A stretch of DNA of 39,458 nt, taken from contig DASUOI010000024.1 of the NCBI GenBank assembly GCA_036276695.1, forward strand, positions 1 through 39,458, read 5' to 3'. The notes beneath the pieces were generated by a model. The model was not told the origin of the DNA and searched no databases. It worked only from the letters and a program-made list of their open reading frames with translations. Shown here piece after piece: positions 6,098 through 13,532 of the stretch (positions are counted from its first letter, which is position 1; every line of letters starts with the position of its first letter). The translations under genes and the position numbers were made by a program. Source of the stretch: JANWLD01 sp036276695. GTDB taxonomy: Bacteria; Patescibacteriota; Saccharimonadia; Saccharimonadales; 2-12-FULL-41-12.

Positions 6098-8044
6098 GTG
6101 GGAAAGATAATTGGAATTGACTTAGGAACAACTAACAGCGCTATGGCCGTGATGCAAAGCGGTAAGCCGGAGATTATCGCGAATAGCGAAGGAAACCGCA
6201 CTACTCCAAGCGTAGTTGCTATTAATAAGAATAAAGAACGTCTTGTAGGCCAGGTAGCCAACAGGCAGAGAGTGACTAATGCTACGAACACCATCTTTGG
6301 AGTGAAGCGCTTGATAGGCCGTAAATTTTCAGATAATGAAGTACAAAAAGACATAGAACTTTATCCTTATAAGATAGTAAAAAGCGGCAGCGGAGTTAAA
6401 GTTACCATGGGCGATAAAGACCACAGCCCTGAGGAAGTTTCGGCAATGATTTTATCTAAACTAAAAGCCGACGCCGAGAAATTTCTTGGAGAACCTGTGA
6501 GCGAAGCGGTAATCACCGTACCGGCCTATTTTGATGATTCACAGCGCCAAGCAACAAAAGATGCCGGTAAGATTGCCGGGCTGGAAGTAAAAAGAATCAT
6601 AAACGAACCTACAGCGGCAGCGCTTGCTTATGGTCTGGATAAGGGTAAAGAAGAAAAAGTAGCAGTATTCGACCTAGGAGGCGGTACTTTTGACGTATCT
6701 ATCCTGCAGCTTGGAGACGGTGTGTTTGAAGTGCTCAGTACTAACGGCGATACCCACTTAGGCGGAGAAGATTTTGATCTCAGAATCGTCAACCACTTCG
6801 TACAAGAATTTAAAAAAGAAGCTGGAATTGACATAAAAGAAGACAAAGCCGCCATGCAGAGGCTGAAAGAGGAAGCCGAGAAAGCCAAGAAAGAACTCTC
6901 GACAAATCAGGAAACTGACATCAATCTTCCATTCTTGACTGCAGATGCCGAGGGTCCGAAACACTTTGAATATAAACTTTCCCGAGCCAAACTGGTAGAG
7001 ATAGTCGGAGACTTGATTGATAAGACTGCTGAGCCGTGCGAGAAGGCGCTTAAAGACGCTAAGCTGAAGTCTGACGATATCAACGAAGTCATTCTAGTCG
7101 GCGGTATGACCAGGATGCCGGCTGTAGTTGATAAGGTTAAAGACATTTTCGGAAAAGCCCCGAAACAAGGCGTTAACCCGGATGAAGTCGTGGCTATAGG
7201 GGCGGCTATACAGGGCGGTGTTTTGCAGGGCGACGTAAAAGACGTGCTTCTTTTGGATGTAACACCTCTTAGCTTAGGTATTGAAACCTTAGGCGGTGTG
7301 GCAACCAAGCTTATTGAACGCAATACGACTATTCCGACCAGTAAAAAAGAAGTTTTCTCTACTGCTGCCGACAATCAGCCCCAAGTGGAAATCCATGTTG
7401 TCCAAGGCGAGCGTGAAATGGTTGCTGACAATAAATCTCTTGGTAGATTTGTTCTGGACGGAATTCCGCCAGCTCCGCGCGGTGTACCACAGGTAGAAGT
7501 TACATTTAATCTGGATGCAAACGGCATCTTGAATGTAACAGCTAAAGATAAGGGTTCCGGCAAGGAGCAAAGTATTACTATCCAAAACAGCGGTAATCTG
7601 AACAAAGAAGAAGTAGAGAAAGCTGCAAAAGAAGCAGAAGCTCATGCCGATGAAGATAAGAAGAAGCGTGAATCCGTAGAGCTTAGAAACCAGTTGGAAA
7701 ACGCAGTATATCAGGCCGAGAAGCTGAAGAATGAAAACAAGGACAAGCTAGACGAGAAAGACATAAAAACCATAGACGAGGCGACGGAAGTGGCTAAAAA
7801 AGTCCTAAAAGATGAGAAAGCTGACTTTACTGCTCTTGAAAACGCTGCGAAAGACCTCAACGAAAAGATAATGCCGATAGGCGCTAAGATGTACCAAGAA
7901 TCAGCAAAAGCTGATTCAGCTGACAGTGAACAGCAGACAGGTGACAGTAAAGACGAAAAGAAGAAAAAGGATGAGCCGGTTGAAGGCGAAGTCGTTGATT
8001 CTCCTGAGGATAAAAAGAGCGACAAAGATAAAAAAGACAAATAA
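6098..8044 (+). CDS. dnaK: Chaperone protein DnaK (Hsp70)
   Basis: This is the ATP-driven Hsp70 chaperone that works with DnaJ and GrpE. I place the start at GTG 6098 because AGAGGAGAAC lies just upstream and the protein then begins GKIIGIDLGTTNS, the canonical Hsp70 N-terminus; the ATG at 6071 would add 9 unrelated residues. The nucleotide-binding domain shows IDLGTTNSAM, VAVFDLGGGTFDVSIL and VILVGGMTRMPAV. The linker DVLLLDVTPLSLGIETLGG is intact, and the substrate domain is followed by a helical lid. The C-terminus is a long Lys/Asp/Glu tail with GEVVD in place of the usual EEVKD end. Length is 648 residues, normal for the family. Confidence 0.98.
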   Translation: MGKIIGIDLGTTNSAMAVMQSGKPEIIANSEGNRTTPSVVAINKNKERLVGQVANRQRVTNATNTIFGVKRLIGRKFSDNEVQKDIELYPYKIVKSGSGVKVTMGDKDHSPEEVSAMILSKLKADAEKFLGEPVSEAVITVPAYFDDSQRQATKDAGKIAGLEVKRIINEPTAAALAYGLDKGKEEKVAVFDLGGGTFDVSILQLGDGVFEVLSTNGDTHLGGEDFDLRIVNHFVQEFKKEAGIDIKEDKAAMQRLKEEAEKAKKELSTNQETDINLPFLTADAEGPKHFEYKLSRAKLVEIVGDLIDKTAEPCEKALKDAKLKSDDINEVILVGGMTRMPAVVDKVKDIFGKAPKQGVNPDEVVAIGAAIQGGVLQGDVKDVLLLDVTPLSLGIETLGGVATKLIERNTTIPTSKKEVFSTAADNQPQVEIHVVQGEREMVADNKSLGRFVLDGIPPAPRGVPQVEVTFNLDANGILNVTAKDKGSGKEQSITIQNSGNLNKEEVEKAAKEAEAHADEDKKKRESVELRNQLENAVYQAEKLKNENKDKLDEKDIKTIDEATEVAKKVLKDEKADFTALENAAKDLNEKIMPIGAKMYQESAKADSADSEQQTGDSKDEKKKKDEPVEGEVVDSPEDKKSDKDKKDK

Positions 8045-8099
8045 GACCAATTTGTTTATAGTAAGCACCGATAAACAGGTTAAATAAACCCAATAATGT

Positions 8100-8105
8100 T
8101 ACGAT
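8100..8105 (+). promoter_or_regulatory. -10-like box (TACGAT) before the VKOR gene
   Basis: TACGAT ends 6 bases before ATG 8112 and no Shine-Dalgarno sequence is present. Upstream (8051-8077) TGTTTAT and ATAAACA can form a stem-loop after dnaK, but no U tract follows it. Confidence 0.35.
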
Positions 8106-8111
8106 TAATTT

Positions 8112-8726
8112 ATGAACATGCTTAAGAAAATATTTGCTAAAAAAATCCAAGATACTTTCCCGTATATTTTAATAGTCGGTGGAATCATGGCTTTATATGC
8201 GGCATTTGCTCTCACTATAGAAAAATTTGCCGTATTGCAAAATCCCGACCACCATCTTAGCTGCAGCCTAGACCCAGTCTTAGCTTGCGGACCGGTCATG
8301 TTGTCGGAACAAGCTACTGCTTTTTGGAATATACCTAACCCTGCTATCGGCCTTGCGGCTTTTGGAATGTTTGTGATGACAGGACTAGCGATGATAGCTG
8401 GCGCTAAAATGAAGCGCTGGTTTTGGAATATGTATATATTCGGCGTCAGCGCCGGCTTGGCTTTAGTTTTTTGGCTAATGTACCAAACAGTTTATAGCAT
8501 AGGGGCTCTTTGTATCTATTGCATGCTGGTTTGGGCGGTTATGTTCAGTATAGGCTGGTACTTGTTCCAATATCTTTTAGCAGAGAAGCATATAAAATTA
8601 AATAAAAAATTTACTAACTTTGTAAGAAAACACCATTTTGATATTCTACTTGTCTGGTTTTTGTTAATCGTAGTCTGGATACTGAATCATTTTTGGTATT
8701 ACTACGGCCCAAAACTGGGTTTTTAA
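8112..8726 (+). CDS. Vitamin K epoxide reductase (VKOR) family membrane protein
   Basis: Bacterial VKOR homologues replace DsbB: they reoxidise a DsbA-like thioredoxin using quinone and so drive disulfide formation outside the membrane. Both cysteine pairs are visible: Cys51 and Cys59 in the loop CSLDPVLACGPV, and the redox pair C134-IY-C137. The core has about four hydrophobic helices (near residues 17-40, 77-98, 104-127, 130-155), plus one more helix at 174-192 and a short aromatic tail (NHFWYYYGPKLGF). No DsbA or thioredoxin domain is fused. It lies between dnaK and dnaJ with 3 bases to the dnaJ start, so its expression is tied to that of dnaJ. Confidence 0.9.
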   Translation: MNMLKKIFAKKIQDTFPYILIVGGIMALYAAFALTIEKFAVLQNPDHHLSCSLDPVLACGPVMLSEQATAFWNIPNPAIGLAAFGMFVMTGLAMIAGAKMKRWFWNMYIFGVSAGLALVFWLMYQTVYSIGALCIYCMLVWAVMFSIGWYLFQYLLAEKHIKLNKKFTNFVRKHHFDILLVWFLLIVVWILNHFWYYYGPKLGF

Positions 8727-8729
8727 CTT

Positions 8730-9836
8730 ATGGCTAAACGAGATTATTATGAAGTACTGGGACTTAATAAAAGCGCTTCTGATGACGAAATCAAGAAGGC
8801 CTATAGGCGCTTGGCAGTAAAACACCACCCTGACCAAGGCGGCAAAGAAGAACAGTTTAAAGAGATTGCCGAAGCCTATGAAGTGTTAAAAGACGAGAAA
8901 AAACGCCAGCGTTATGATCAGTTCGGCCATGCCGGCGTAGGCACCAGTGCTTCCAGCGACGGCAGCCAAGATCCTTTTGCCGGTTTCGGCGGTTTTGGAG
9001 CGCAAGGCCAAAGCGTTAATTTCGACTTTGGCGACTTAGGCCTAGGAGATATTCTAGGCAGTTTCTTCGGCGGGGGCAGGTCCAGCTCTGGAAAAGCCCG
9101 CGGGCAAGATATAGAGACTATAGTGGAATTAGAGTTTGAGGAAGCTATTTTCGGCCTGGAAAAAGATATAAAATTGAAGCTTAATGATACCTGCTCACAC
9201 TGCAAAGGTACTACCGCTGAGCCTGGGTATGAACTAAAAACTTGCGATACTTGCGGCGGTACAGGCCAGATGGTCAGAGCGATGAGAACAGTTTTTGGCG
9301 ATATACAGCAGCAAGTTCCTTGCAAAACCTGCAAGGCAACTGGAAAGATCCCCGAAAAAACTTGTTCAGTCTGCCGGGGAAGCGGAACAGAACGGAAATC
9401 CCAGACGATAAAGCTGAAGATTCCGGCTGGTATAGACGACGGCACAACAATACGCCTTCGCGAGCATGGACAAGCTATCGCCAACGGCCCAAAGGGAGAT
9501 CTGTATGTTCATATCAGGGTAAACCCCCATAAGGAATTTACCAGAGAAGGTTTTCTGATATTGAGCGAACATCACATCGACATGATTGAAGCGGCCTTAG
9601 GAACAGAAGCTGAGATAGATACCGTTGATGGACCGGTAAAAATGAAAATACCTCCTGGCACTCAGAATGGAACGGATTTTAAATTATCAGGCCACGGAGT
9701 ACCGAAGATAAGAACTACAGCTAGAGGCGACCACATCGTATCAATATTTGTGGATACTCCGACTAAATTATCCAAAAAACAGAAGGAGTTGTTAAAAGAG
9801 TTTAAAAAATCAAAGAAATCCCGCTTTGGTTTATAG
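8730..9836 (+). CDS. dnaJ: Chaperone protein DnaJ (Hsp40)
   Basis: DnaJ stimulates the DnaK ATPase and delivers substrates. Domains in order: a J domain with the HPD motif at residues 33-35 (KHHPDQGG); a Gly/Phe-rich region (about 70-115, with a QDPFAGFGGFG stretch); a zinc-finger domain with four CxxCxGxG-type repeats (CSHCKGTT, CDTCGGTG, CKTCKATG, CSVCRGSG), the first and third of which deviate in the glycines; and two C-terminal beta domains (LKIPAGIDDGTTIRLREHG and KIPPGTQNGTDFKLSGHG). At 368 residues it is a full type I DnaJ. It follows the VKOR gene by 3 bases. Confidence 0.97.
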   Translation: MAKRDYYEVLGLNKSASDDEIKKAYRRLAVKHHPDQGGKEEQFKEIAEAYEVLKDEKKRQRYDQFGHAGVGTSASSDGSQDPFAGFGGFGAQGQSVNFDFGDLGLGDILGSFFGGGRSSSGKARGQDIETIVELEFEEAIFGLEKDIKLKLNDTCSHCKGTTAEPGYELKTCDTCGGTGQMVRAMRTVFGDIQQQVPCKTCKATGKIPEKTCSVCRGSGTERKSQTIKLKIPAGIDDGTTIRLREHGQAIANGPKGDLYVHIRVNPHKEFTREGFLILSEHHIDMIEAALGTEAEIDTVDGPVKMKIPPGTQNGTDFKLSGHGVPKIRTTARGDHIVSIFVDTPTKLSKKQKELLKEFKKSKKSRFGL

Positions 9837-9837
9837 C

Positions 9838-9859
9838 TTGCCTGATGAGCGATCAGCAA
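9838..9859 (+). terminator. Stem-loop after dnaJ
   Basis: TTG-(C)-CTGAT pairs with ATCAG-CAA around the loop GAGCG directly after the dnaJ stop. There is no U tract, so it may be a weak terminator or an mRNA end stabiliser. Confidence 0.35.
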
Positions 9860-9873
9860 ATACAATAAATAGA

Positions 9874-9984
9874 ATGCGTAAGCTTGATAACAGAGGTTTA
9901 ATTCCCCTTCTAATCGTCATATTGCTGGTTGTTATTTCTATTATTGTATTAGCGTATATTAGGGTTAAAGAAAATCAGGGTTGA
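9874..9984 (+). CDS. Single-pass membrane miniprotein (36 aa)
   Basis: The frame reads MRKLDNRGLIPLLIVILLVV and continues ISIIVLAYIRVKENQG. It is one hydrophobic helix of about 22 residues between a basic N-terminus and a charged C-terminal tail. TACAAT (9861-9866) ends 7 bases before the ATG, which matches the leaderless promoter pattern seen at many genes here. The good start context, clean topology and otherwise empty 180-base gap support it. The function is unknown. Confidence 0.55.
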   Translation: MRKLDNRGLIPLLIVILLVVISIIVLAYIRVKENQG

Positions 9985-10017
9985 TAATTTCACCGGATTT
10001 GGCAAAATATCAAGACG

Positions 10018-10470
10018 ATGAGTTCAAAACTTACAATTATCGGCCGAGAGGCAGAAGTCACTCTACCTTTGGTAGGGGTCAAAGGCGTAAAATCTAAAAC
10101 AGATACAGGCGCCGATCTTTCTTCGATATGGTGCGGAGAGATAAAAAAGGTAAAGGACAGGCTGGAATGTATATTTTTTGGACCGGGGAGTCCGTACTAT
10201 ACCGGTAAAAAAATCATATTCAATAAGGCAGAATATAAAAAATCAAAGATTTTTAACTCCTTTGGAGCGGGCGAGAAAAGATATAAGGTGAAGATGCCGA
10301 TAGTTGTCAACGGCAGGCGAATCCGTACCACATTTACTTTAGCCGACAGATCAAAAAAAGAATATCCCATACTAATCGGCAGGAAATTGCTGGCCAAAAA
10401 ATTCCTAGTCGATGTTGCTGGAGGACTATCTATGAAAGATGGGGCCAACACGGTGGGAGACAACGTATAG
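10018..10470 (+). CDS. RimB-like retropepsin-type peptidase (COG4067 family)
   Basis: This family, annotated in older databases as ATP-dependent zinc protease, has a retropepsin-like fold with an Asp-Thr-Gly-Ala active site. Here that site is KSKTDTGADLSSIW near residues 28-41, and a second conserved segment is YPILIGRKLLAKKFLVDVAG. At 150 residues it is a typical length for the family. It lies 1 base before the rimK-like ligase. In known RimABK systems RimB trims glutamates that RimK adds to ribosomal protein S6, so a modification/removal pair is the best reading. The substrate in this organism is not known. Confidence 0.82.
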   Translation: MSSKLTIIGREAEVTLPLVGVKGVKSKTDTGADLSSIWCGEIKKVKDRLECIFFGPGSPYYTGKKIIFNKAEYKKSKIFNSFGAGEKRYKVKMPIVVNGRRIRTTFTLADRSKKEYPILIGRKLLAKKFLVDVAGGLSMKDGANTVGDNV

Positions 10471-10471
10471 C

Positions 10472-11374
10472 TTGAAAATATTAATTTTATCAATCGGGCC
10501 GGGTAATTACAGCACCAGACGCCTGCGTATTGAAGCCCAAAAACGCGGACACAATGTTAAGGTAGTTAACTATAACCAATGTTATCTGACAGTCGAAAAA
10601 GGCAACCCGGTTGTTTATTATCGTGGTTCAAGACTGAAAAATATAGAAGCGGTGATACCCAGAATCGCCCATAGCTACACAAAATACGGATCAGCTGTTT
10701 TGCGCCAATTTGAAATGCAGGGGGTTTACACGCCTGTGAGCTCCATTGCTATAAACAGGGTTAGAGATAAGTTGAGAACCTATCAGCTGCTTGCAAAAAG
10801 CCATATTGGTATACCGAAGACCGTTATTGCTAGGGAAACTTCAGATTTTGAAGACGTTATTGAGCACGCAGGAGGCCCCCCGCTGATTATAAAAGTTGCT
10901 AGGGGAACCCACGGAAACGGTGTCGTAATGGCAGAGAATAGGAAAGCCGCAAAAGCAGTAATGCAGGCATTTTATGTAGAAGGGGTGAACTTCTTGGTGC
11001 AGGAGTTCGTAGCTGAGTCTGCTGGCGAAGACATCAGGGCCATAGTCGTAGGCGGTAAAGTCGTATCCAGTATGCAGCGTAGAAGCCTTGATGATGACTT
11101 TCGCTCCAATCTTCACCAAGGTGGCACCGGCGAGCCTATAAAGCTCAGCGCAAGGGAAAGGACCACTGCAGAGAGAGCAGCCAAGGCCATGGGCCTCCAT
11201 ATTTGCGGCGTGGATTTAATGCGTTCAAAACGAGGCCCTCTGGTCCTGGAAGTAAACGCCAGTCCGGGCATCACCGTAGAGAAAGTCACCGGTGATAACG
11301 TAGCTATAAAAATGATTGAATACGTAGAAGCAAACGCAAAAAAACGAAAAAGCAAAGATAAAATCGGTGCGTAA
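10472..11374 (+). CDS. rimK: RimK-type ATP-grasp amino-acid ligase
   Basis: RimK-family ligases add glutamate to a carboxyl group, classically at the C-terminus of ribosomal protein S6. The N-terminal part (KILILSIGPGNYSTRRLRIE) is the pre-ATP-grasp domain. The ATP-grasp core shows VIPRIAHSYTKYG, NRVRDKLRTYQLL, PLIIKVARGTHGNGVV, VQEFVAESAGEDIRAIVVGG, CGVDLMRSKRGPLVLEVNASPG and the metal-binding VNASPG. It is about 300 residues, normal for RimK. I place the start at TTG 10472, one base after the upstream stop; GGAG lies 13 bases before it. The last 8 bases overlap the next gene. Confidence 0.88.
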   Translation: MKILILSIGPGNYSTRRLRIEAQKRGHNVKVVNYNQCYLTVEKGNPVVYYRGSRLKNIEAVIPRIAHSYTKYGSAVLRQFEMQGVYTPVSSIAINRVRDKLRTYQLLAKSHIGIPKTVIARETSDFEDVIEHAGGPPLIIKVARGTHGNGVVMAENRKAAKAVMQAFYVEGVNFLVQEFVAESAGEDIRAIVVGGKVVSSMQRRSLDDDFRSNLHQGGTGEPIKLSARERTTAERAAKAMGLHICGVDLMRSKRGPLVLEVNASPGITVEKVTGDNVAIKMIEYVEANAKKRKSKDKIGA

Positions 11375-11822
11375 ACAGCTTATTGTTTATGGGCTTACAT
11401 TTATTGTTGTCGGGTTTGCTGTTTGGTTGAGCTTAAAACTGGAAAAACCCGAGGCAGTTACTTCAGCAAAAACCTGTGTCCAGATAGAGCATAGCTGTTT
11501 CGAGATGGAAGTTGCCGACACTAACGAAAAACGTATCAGGGGGCTATCAGGCAGAGAAGGTTTAGAAGAAAACCAAGGTATGCTTTTTGTTTTCGAACAG
11601 GTTGAAGAGCAGTGTTTTTGGATGAAAGATATGTTGTTTAGCATAGATATGGTTTGGACAGACATCCACAGGAAAATTATAAAAATCAAGGAGAACGTAT
11701 CGCCGGATACTTTCCCAGACTTATTTTGCAGCGATGACACGAAATATGTACTTGAATTTAATCAAGGCTTCGTTTCAAAGTATGGATTAAAACTGGGATC
11801 AACGCTACAATTTAAAGAGTAA
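11367..11822 (+). CDS. DUF192 family protein with N-terminal membrane anchor
   Basis: A hydrophobic helix at residues 5-22 precedes a DUF192 domain. The domain shows EVADTNEKRIRGLSGREGL, QGMLFVFEQ, CFWMKDMLFSIDMVWTD and a final VLEFNQGFVSKYGLKLGS. The family is small beta-barrel proteins of unclear function, usually exported. Four extracytoplasmic cysteines (in KTCVQIEHSC, QCFWM and LFCSDD) could form disulfides, which fits with VKOR being present in this genome. The GTG start lies inside the end of rimK, an 8-base overlap that suggests translational coupling. Confidence 0.82.
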   Translation: MRKQLIVYGLTFIVVGFAVWLSLKLEKPEAVTSAKTCVQIEHSCFEMEVADTNEKRIRGLSGREGLEENQGMLFVFEQVEEQCFWMKDMLFSIDMVWTDIHRKIIKIKENVSPDTFPDLFCSDDTKYVLEFNQGFVSKYGLKLGSTLQFKE

Positions 11823-11831
11823 GAATAGATA

Positions 11832-12317
11832 ATGGATGAAACTTTAATACTTGGAATCGCCGTACTTGCCCTTTGGGCTTTAGTAGTTTATCTTCGAATT
11901 CCGACAACCGTTTTATTTTTGAGCATATTAATAGGCAAGCTTTTTGCCGAAGAGTTGTCGCTGGATGCATATGAAGTTGTTAGCGGCGTCCTGCCTGGTA
12001 TTACCACAACAGCCGTACAAGCAGGATTACTGATTCTGCCTGTTGTTCTAACCATAGTTTTTCTAAAAGGCTCAACATTGAAGTCTAGTATGCTATTCAA
12101 TGCTGTTCCTCTGTTTTTTTGTCTGGTTACACTAGGGTTGTTTATTAATCCATATTTTGATGTTGTTAGCAGGCTGGACGAAGAACAAAGAATTATACTT
12201 ACCGACAACCAGAGCTACGTAGTAGCTGTAGCTGGCTTAGTGACTCTTTTAAGTTCGTGGCTTTCAAGGGGCAGGAGCTTGAGCGGACATCGCCGCCATA
12301 AGAGGAAAAACAACTAG
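11832..12317 (+). CDS. Integral membrane protein of unknown function (161 aa)
   Basis: It has about five hydrophobic segments (near residues 4-20, 24-38, 58-78, 86-106 and 128-142) and a strongly basic cytoplasmic tail (SRGRSLSGHRRHKRKNN). I recognise no family. It follows the DUF192 gene by 9 bases and is likely co-transcribed with the rimB-rimK group. Its TAG stop is part of a CTAG that also supplies the stop of the convergent gene on the other strand. Confidence 0.7.
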   Translation: MDETLILGIAVLALWALVVYLRIPTTVLFLSILIGKLFAEELSLDAYEVVSGVLPGITTTAVQAGLLILPVVLTIVFLKGSTLKSSMLFNAVPLFFCLVTLGLFINPYFDVVSRLDEEQRIILTDNQSYVVAVAGLVTLLSSWLSRGRSLSGHRRHKRKNN

Positions 12318-12850
12318 CCTATACTAGCGCTCCCACCGGCGGATTGATCGTCTTGATTTGCACTATTTGAATCATCTTCTGGCGCGCTGGAACCGCTTTC
12401 AGGCGGTTGAGACGGTGATTCATTCTCTGGCGGTAGTTTTGGTTCTTCCATGGAGCCGTCTGTAGAGCCGCTTTGATAACTGTCTGTGCCAGGAGTGCTT
12501 GTTGCTTCTGTTGATTCCTCAGGCGCGCCTGGAGCTGGTTCTTCATTAGAATACGACGGTGTAGTGCTGTCAGCTTGAGCCACAGTTTGCGTATCATCCG
12601 GTGTAGGTGTATCTCCGCCTTGTGGGCTCACGGTATTATTTGCATCCGGCGCTTGGCTTGAAGCATCTGCAACTGGCTGGCTTGGTGGCGAGGCAGGATT
12701 TTGATTCGAAAGCCCCGAAGAGGCAGCTGCTCCTCCGGTTACTGTCCCAGGGGTCACCACATTACTACCTTTTGAGCTGGATGTGCCTGAAGCCTGCTGC
12801 TGGGGATCTTTACTTTTCTTAAATATGCCGAATAATTTGCTTAAAAACAT
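12314..12850 (-). CDS. Low-complexity Ser/Pro/Glu-rich protein (178 aa)
   Basis: After a short basic, amphipathic N-terminus (MFLSKLFGIFKKSKDPQQQ) the whole protein is low complexity: Ser, Thr, Pro, Gly, Asn, Asp and Glu, increasingly acidic toward the end. It is almost certainly disordered. The N-terminus could be a membrane-surface helix. The start at 12850 is set by AAGGAG 5 bases upstream of the ATG; a longer frame from 12910 lacks such a site. No domain or repeat unit with clear periodicity is seen. It is convergent with the previous gene and shares its stop bases. Confidence 0.65.
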   Translation of the reverse strand: MFLSKLFGIFKKSKDPQQQASGTSSSKGSNVVTPGTVTGGAAASSGLSNQNPASPPSQPVADASSQAPDANNTVSPQGGDTPTPDDTQTVAQADSTTPSYSNEEPAPGAPEESTEATSTPGTDSYQSGSTDGSMEEPKLPPENESPSQPPESGSSAPEDDSNSANQDDQSAGGSASIG

Positions 12851-12986
12851 ATATCTCCTTAATTTACTGTCTTTTAATAGGTTAATGCTTTTGCTTTTTC
12901 TATGCAACAATAAAGGCCTACAGATTGACTTTTTGTAATTTTCGTAGATAATCTAAGAAGTTAATTTTCTCTAAGGCTACCAAGTT

Positions 12987-13092
12987 TTTGCGCTTGAGCA
13001 AAGTACAAAGCGCGGCTGAGGAGTGACCGGAGATGTAGTAAACTACATTGAGGGCACCCCCGTAAAGCTTGCGTAGCGCAAAGGCTTGGGGG
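12987..13092 (+). ncRNA. Structured region upstream of tRNA-Lys, possible copy of the dnaK/pilC leader element
   Basis: Three stem-loops follow each other. TTTGC/GCAAA is at 12987-13002, and ATGTAG-TAAA-CTACAT at 13033-13048 is flanked by CGGAG and TGAGGG. A long hairpin closes with CCCCC (13057-13061) and GGGGG (13088-13092) and contains AAGC, TTGCG/CGCAA and GCTT. The last three G of the long hairpin are the first bases of tRNA-Lys, so both structures cannot form at once. This accounts for the non-coding stretch between 12851 and 13089. Its role is unknown; tRNA processing or transcription control is possible. Confidence 0.4.
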
Positions 13093-13166
13093 CCGTTAGC
13101 TCAGCTGGTTAGAGCACCTGCCTTTTAAGCAGGGTGTCCCGGGTTCGAGTCCCGGACGGCCCTCCA
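13090..13166 (+). tRNA. tRNA-Lys (anticodon UUU)
   Basis: The cloverleaf is complete: acceptor GGGCCGT with ACGGCCC, D arm GCTC/GAGC, anticodon stem CCTGC/GCAGG with loop CTTTTAA (UUU), a 5-base variable loop, and T arm CCGGG-TTCGAGT-CCCGG. CCA is encoded (13164-13166). The base before CCA is T, which is unusual for tRNA-Lys, where A or G is common. Confidence 0.97.
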
Positions 13167-13203
13167 TTGAAACAGTCCAGTCTTTATGGCTGGGCTTTTT
13201 CAA
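13167..13203 (+). terminator. Rho-independent terminator after tRNA-Lys
   Basis: AGTCCAG pairs with CTGGGCT (one G-U) and is followed by TTTTTC; outer TTGAA/TTCAA pairs extend the stem. It lies directly after the tRNA. Confidence 0.75.
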
Positions 13204-13235
13204 TCCCACGGAACAGCTTCATCTTATGTTCATGC

Positions 13236-13241
13236 TATACT
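13236..13241 (+). promoter_or_regulatory. -10 box (TATACT) of the 67-aa membrane protein gene
   Basis: TATACT ends 9 bases before ATG 13251 with no Shine-Dalgarno sequence between, so the transcript is probably leaderless. Confidence 0.45.
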
Positions 13242-13250
13242 TTTTACATC

Positions 13251-13454
13251 ATGACAACAACAAAAAACATATTAATATTTATCACTATGCTATTTACTGT
13301 CGTAACAGCTCTTTTGCTATTGCTGGCAGTTTTCGAAGTTACTGATAGCAATGAAACGCAGGATAATATTATAAAGCTCGCTAAAGCTTCGGGAATCATT
13401 GCAATAGCAACGGCTGTGGTTTTCGGATTATCCACTATTTCCGCTAAAAAGTAA
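13251..13454 (+). CDS. Two-helix membrane protein (67 aa)
   Basis: This small protein has two hydrophobic helices (residues 6-27 and 46-62) joined by a polar loop (EVTDSNETQDNIIKLAKASG), and ends SAKK. No family is recognised. A longer frame would run back into tRNA-Lys; ATG 13251 is chosen because the -10 box lies 9 bases upstream and the tRNA terminator precedes it. It appears to be a single-gene unit between tRNA-Lys and yebC. Confidence 0.6.
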   Translation: MTTTKNILIFITMLFTVVTALLLLLAVFEVTDSNETQDNIIKLAKASGIIAIATAVVFGLSTISAKK

Positions 13455-13499
13455 TACGCTGCTCTTTCCCACGAACTAAGTACTATTTATTCGCGGTGT

Positions 13500-13505
13500 T
13501 ATAAT
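13500..13505 (+). promoter_or_regulatory. Extended -10 box (TGTTATAAT) of the yebC-ruvC unit
   Basis: A perfect TATAAT preceded by TGT lies 27 bases before the yebC start. Here a real leader with AGGAG follows, unlike the leaderless units nearby. Confidence 0.65.
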
Positions 13506-13532
13506 TTATCTGAAAATTAGGAGAAGTTATAT

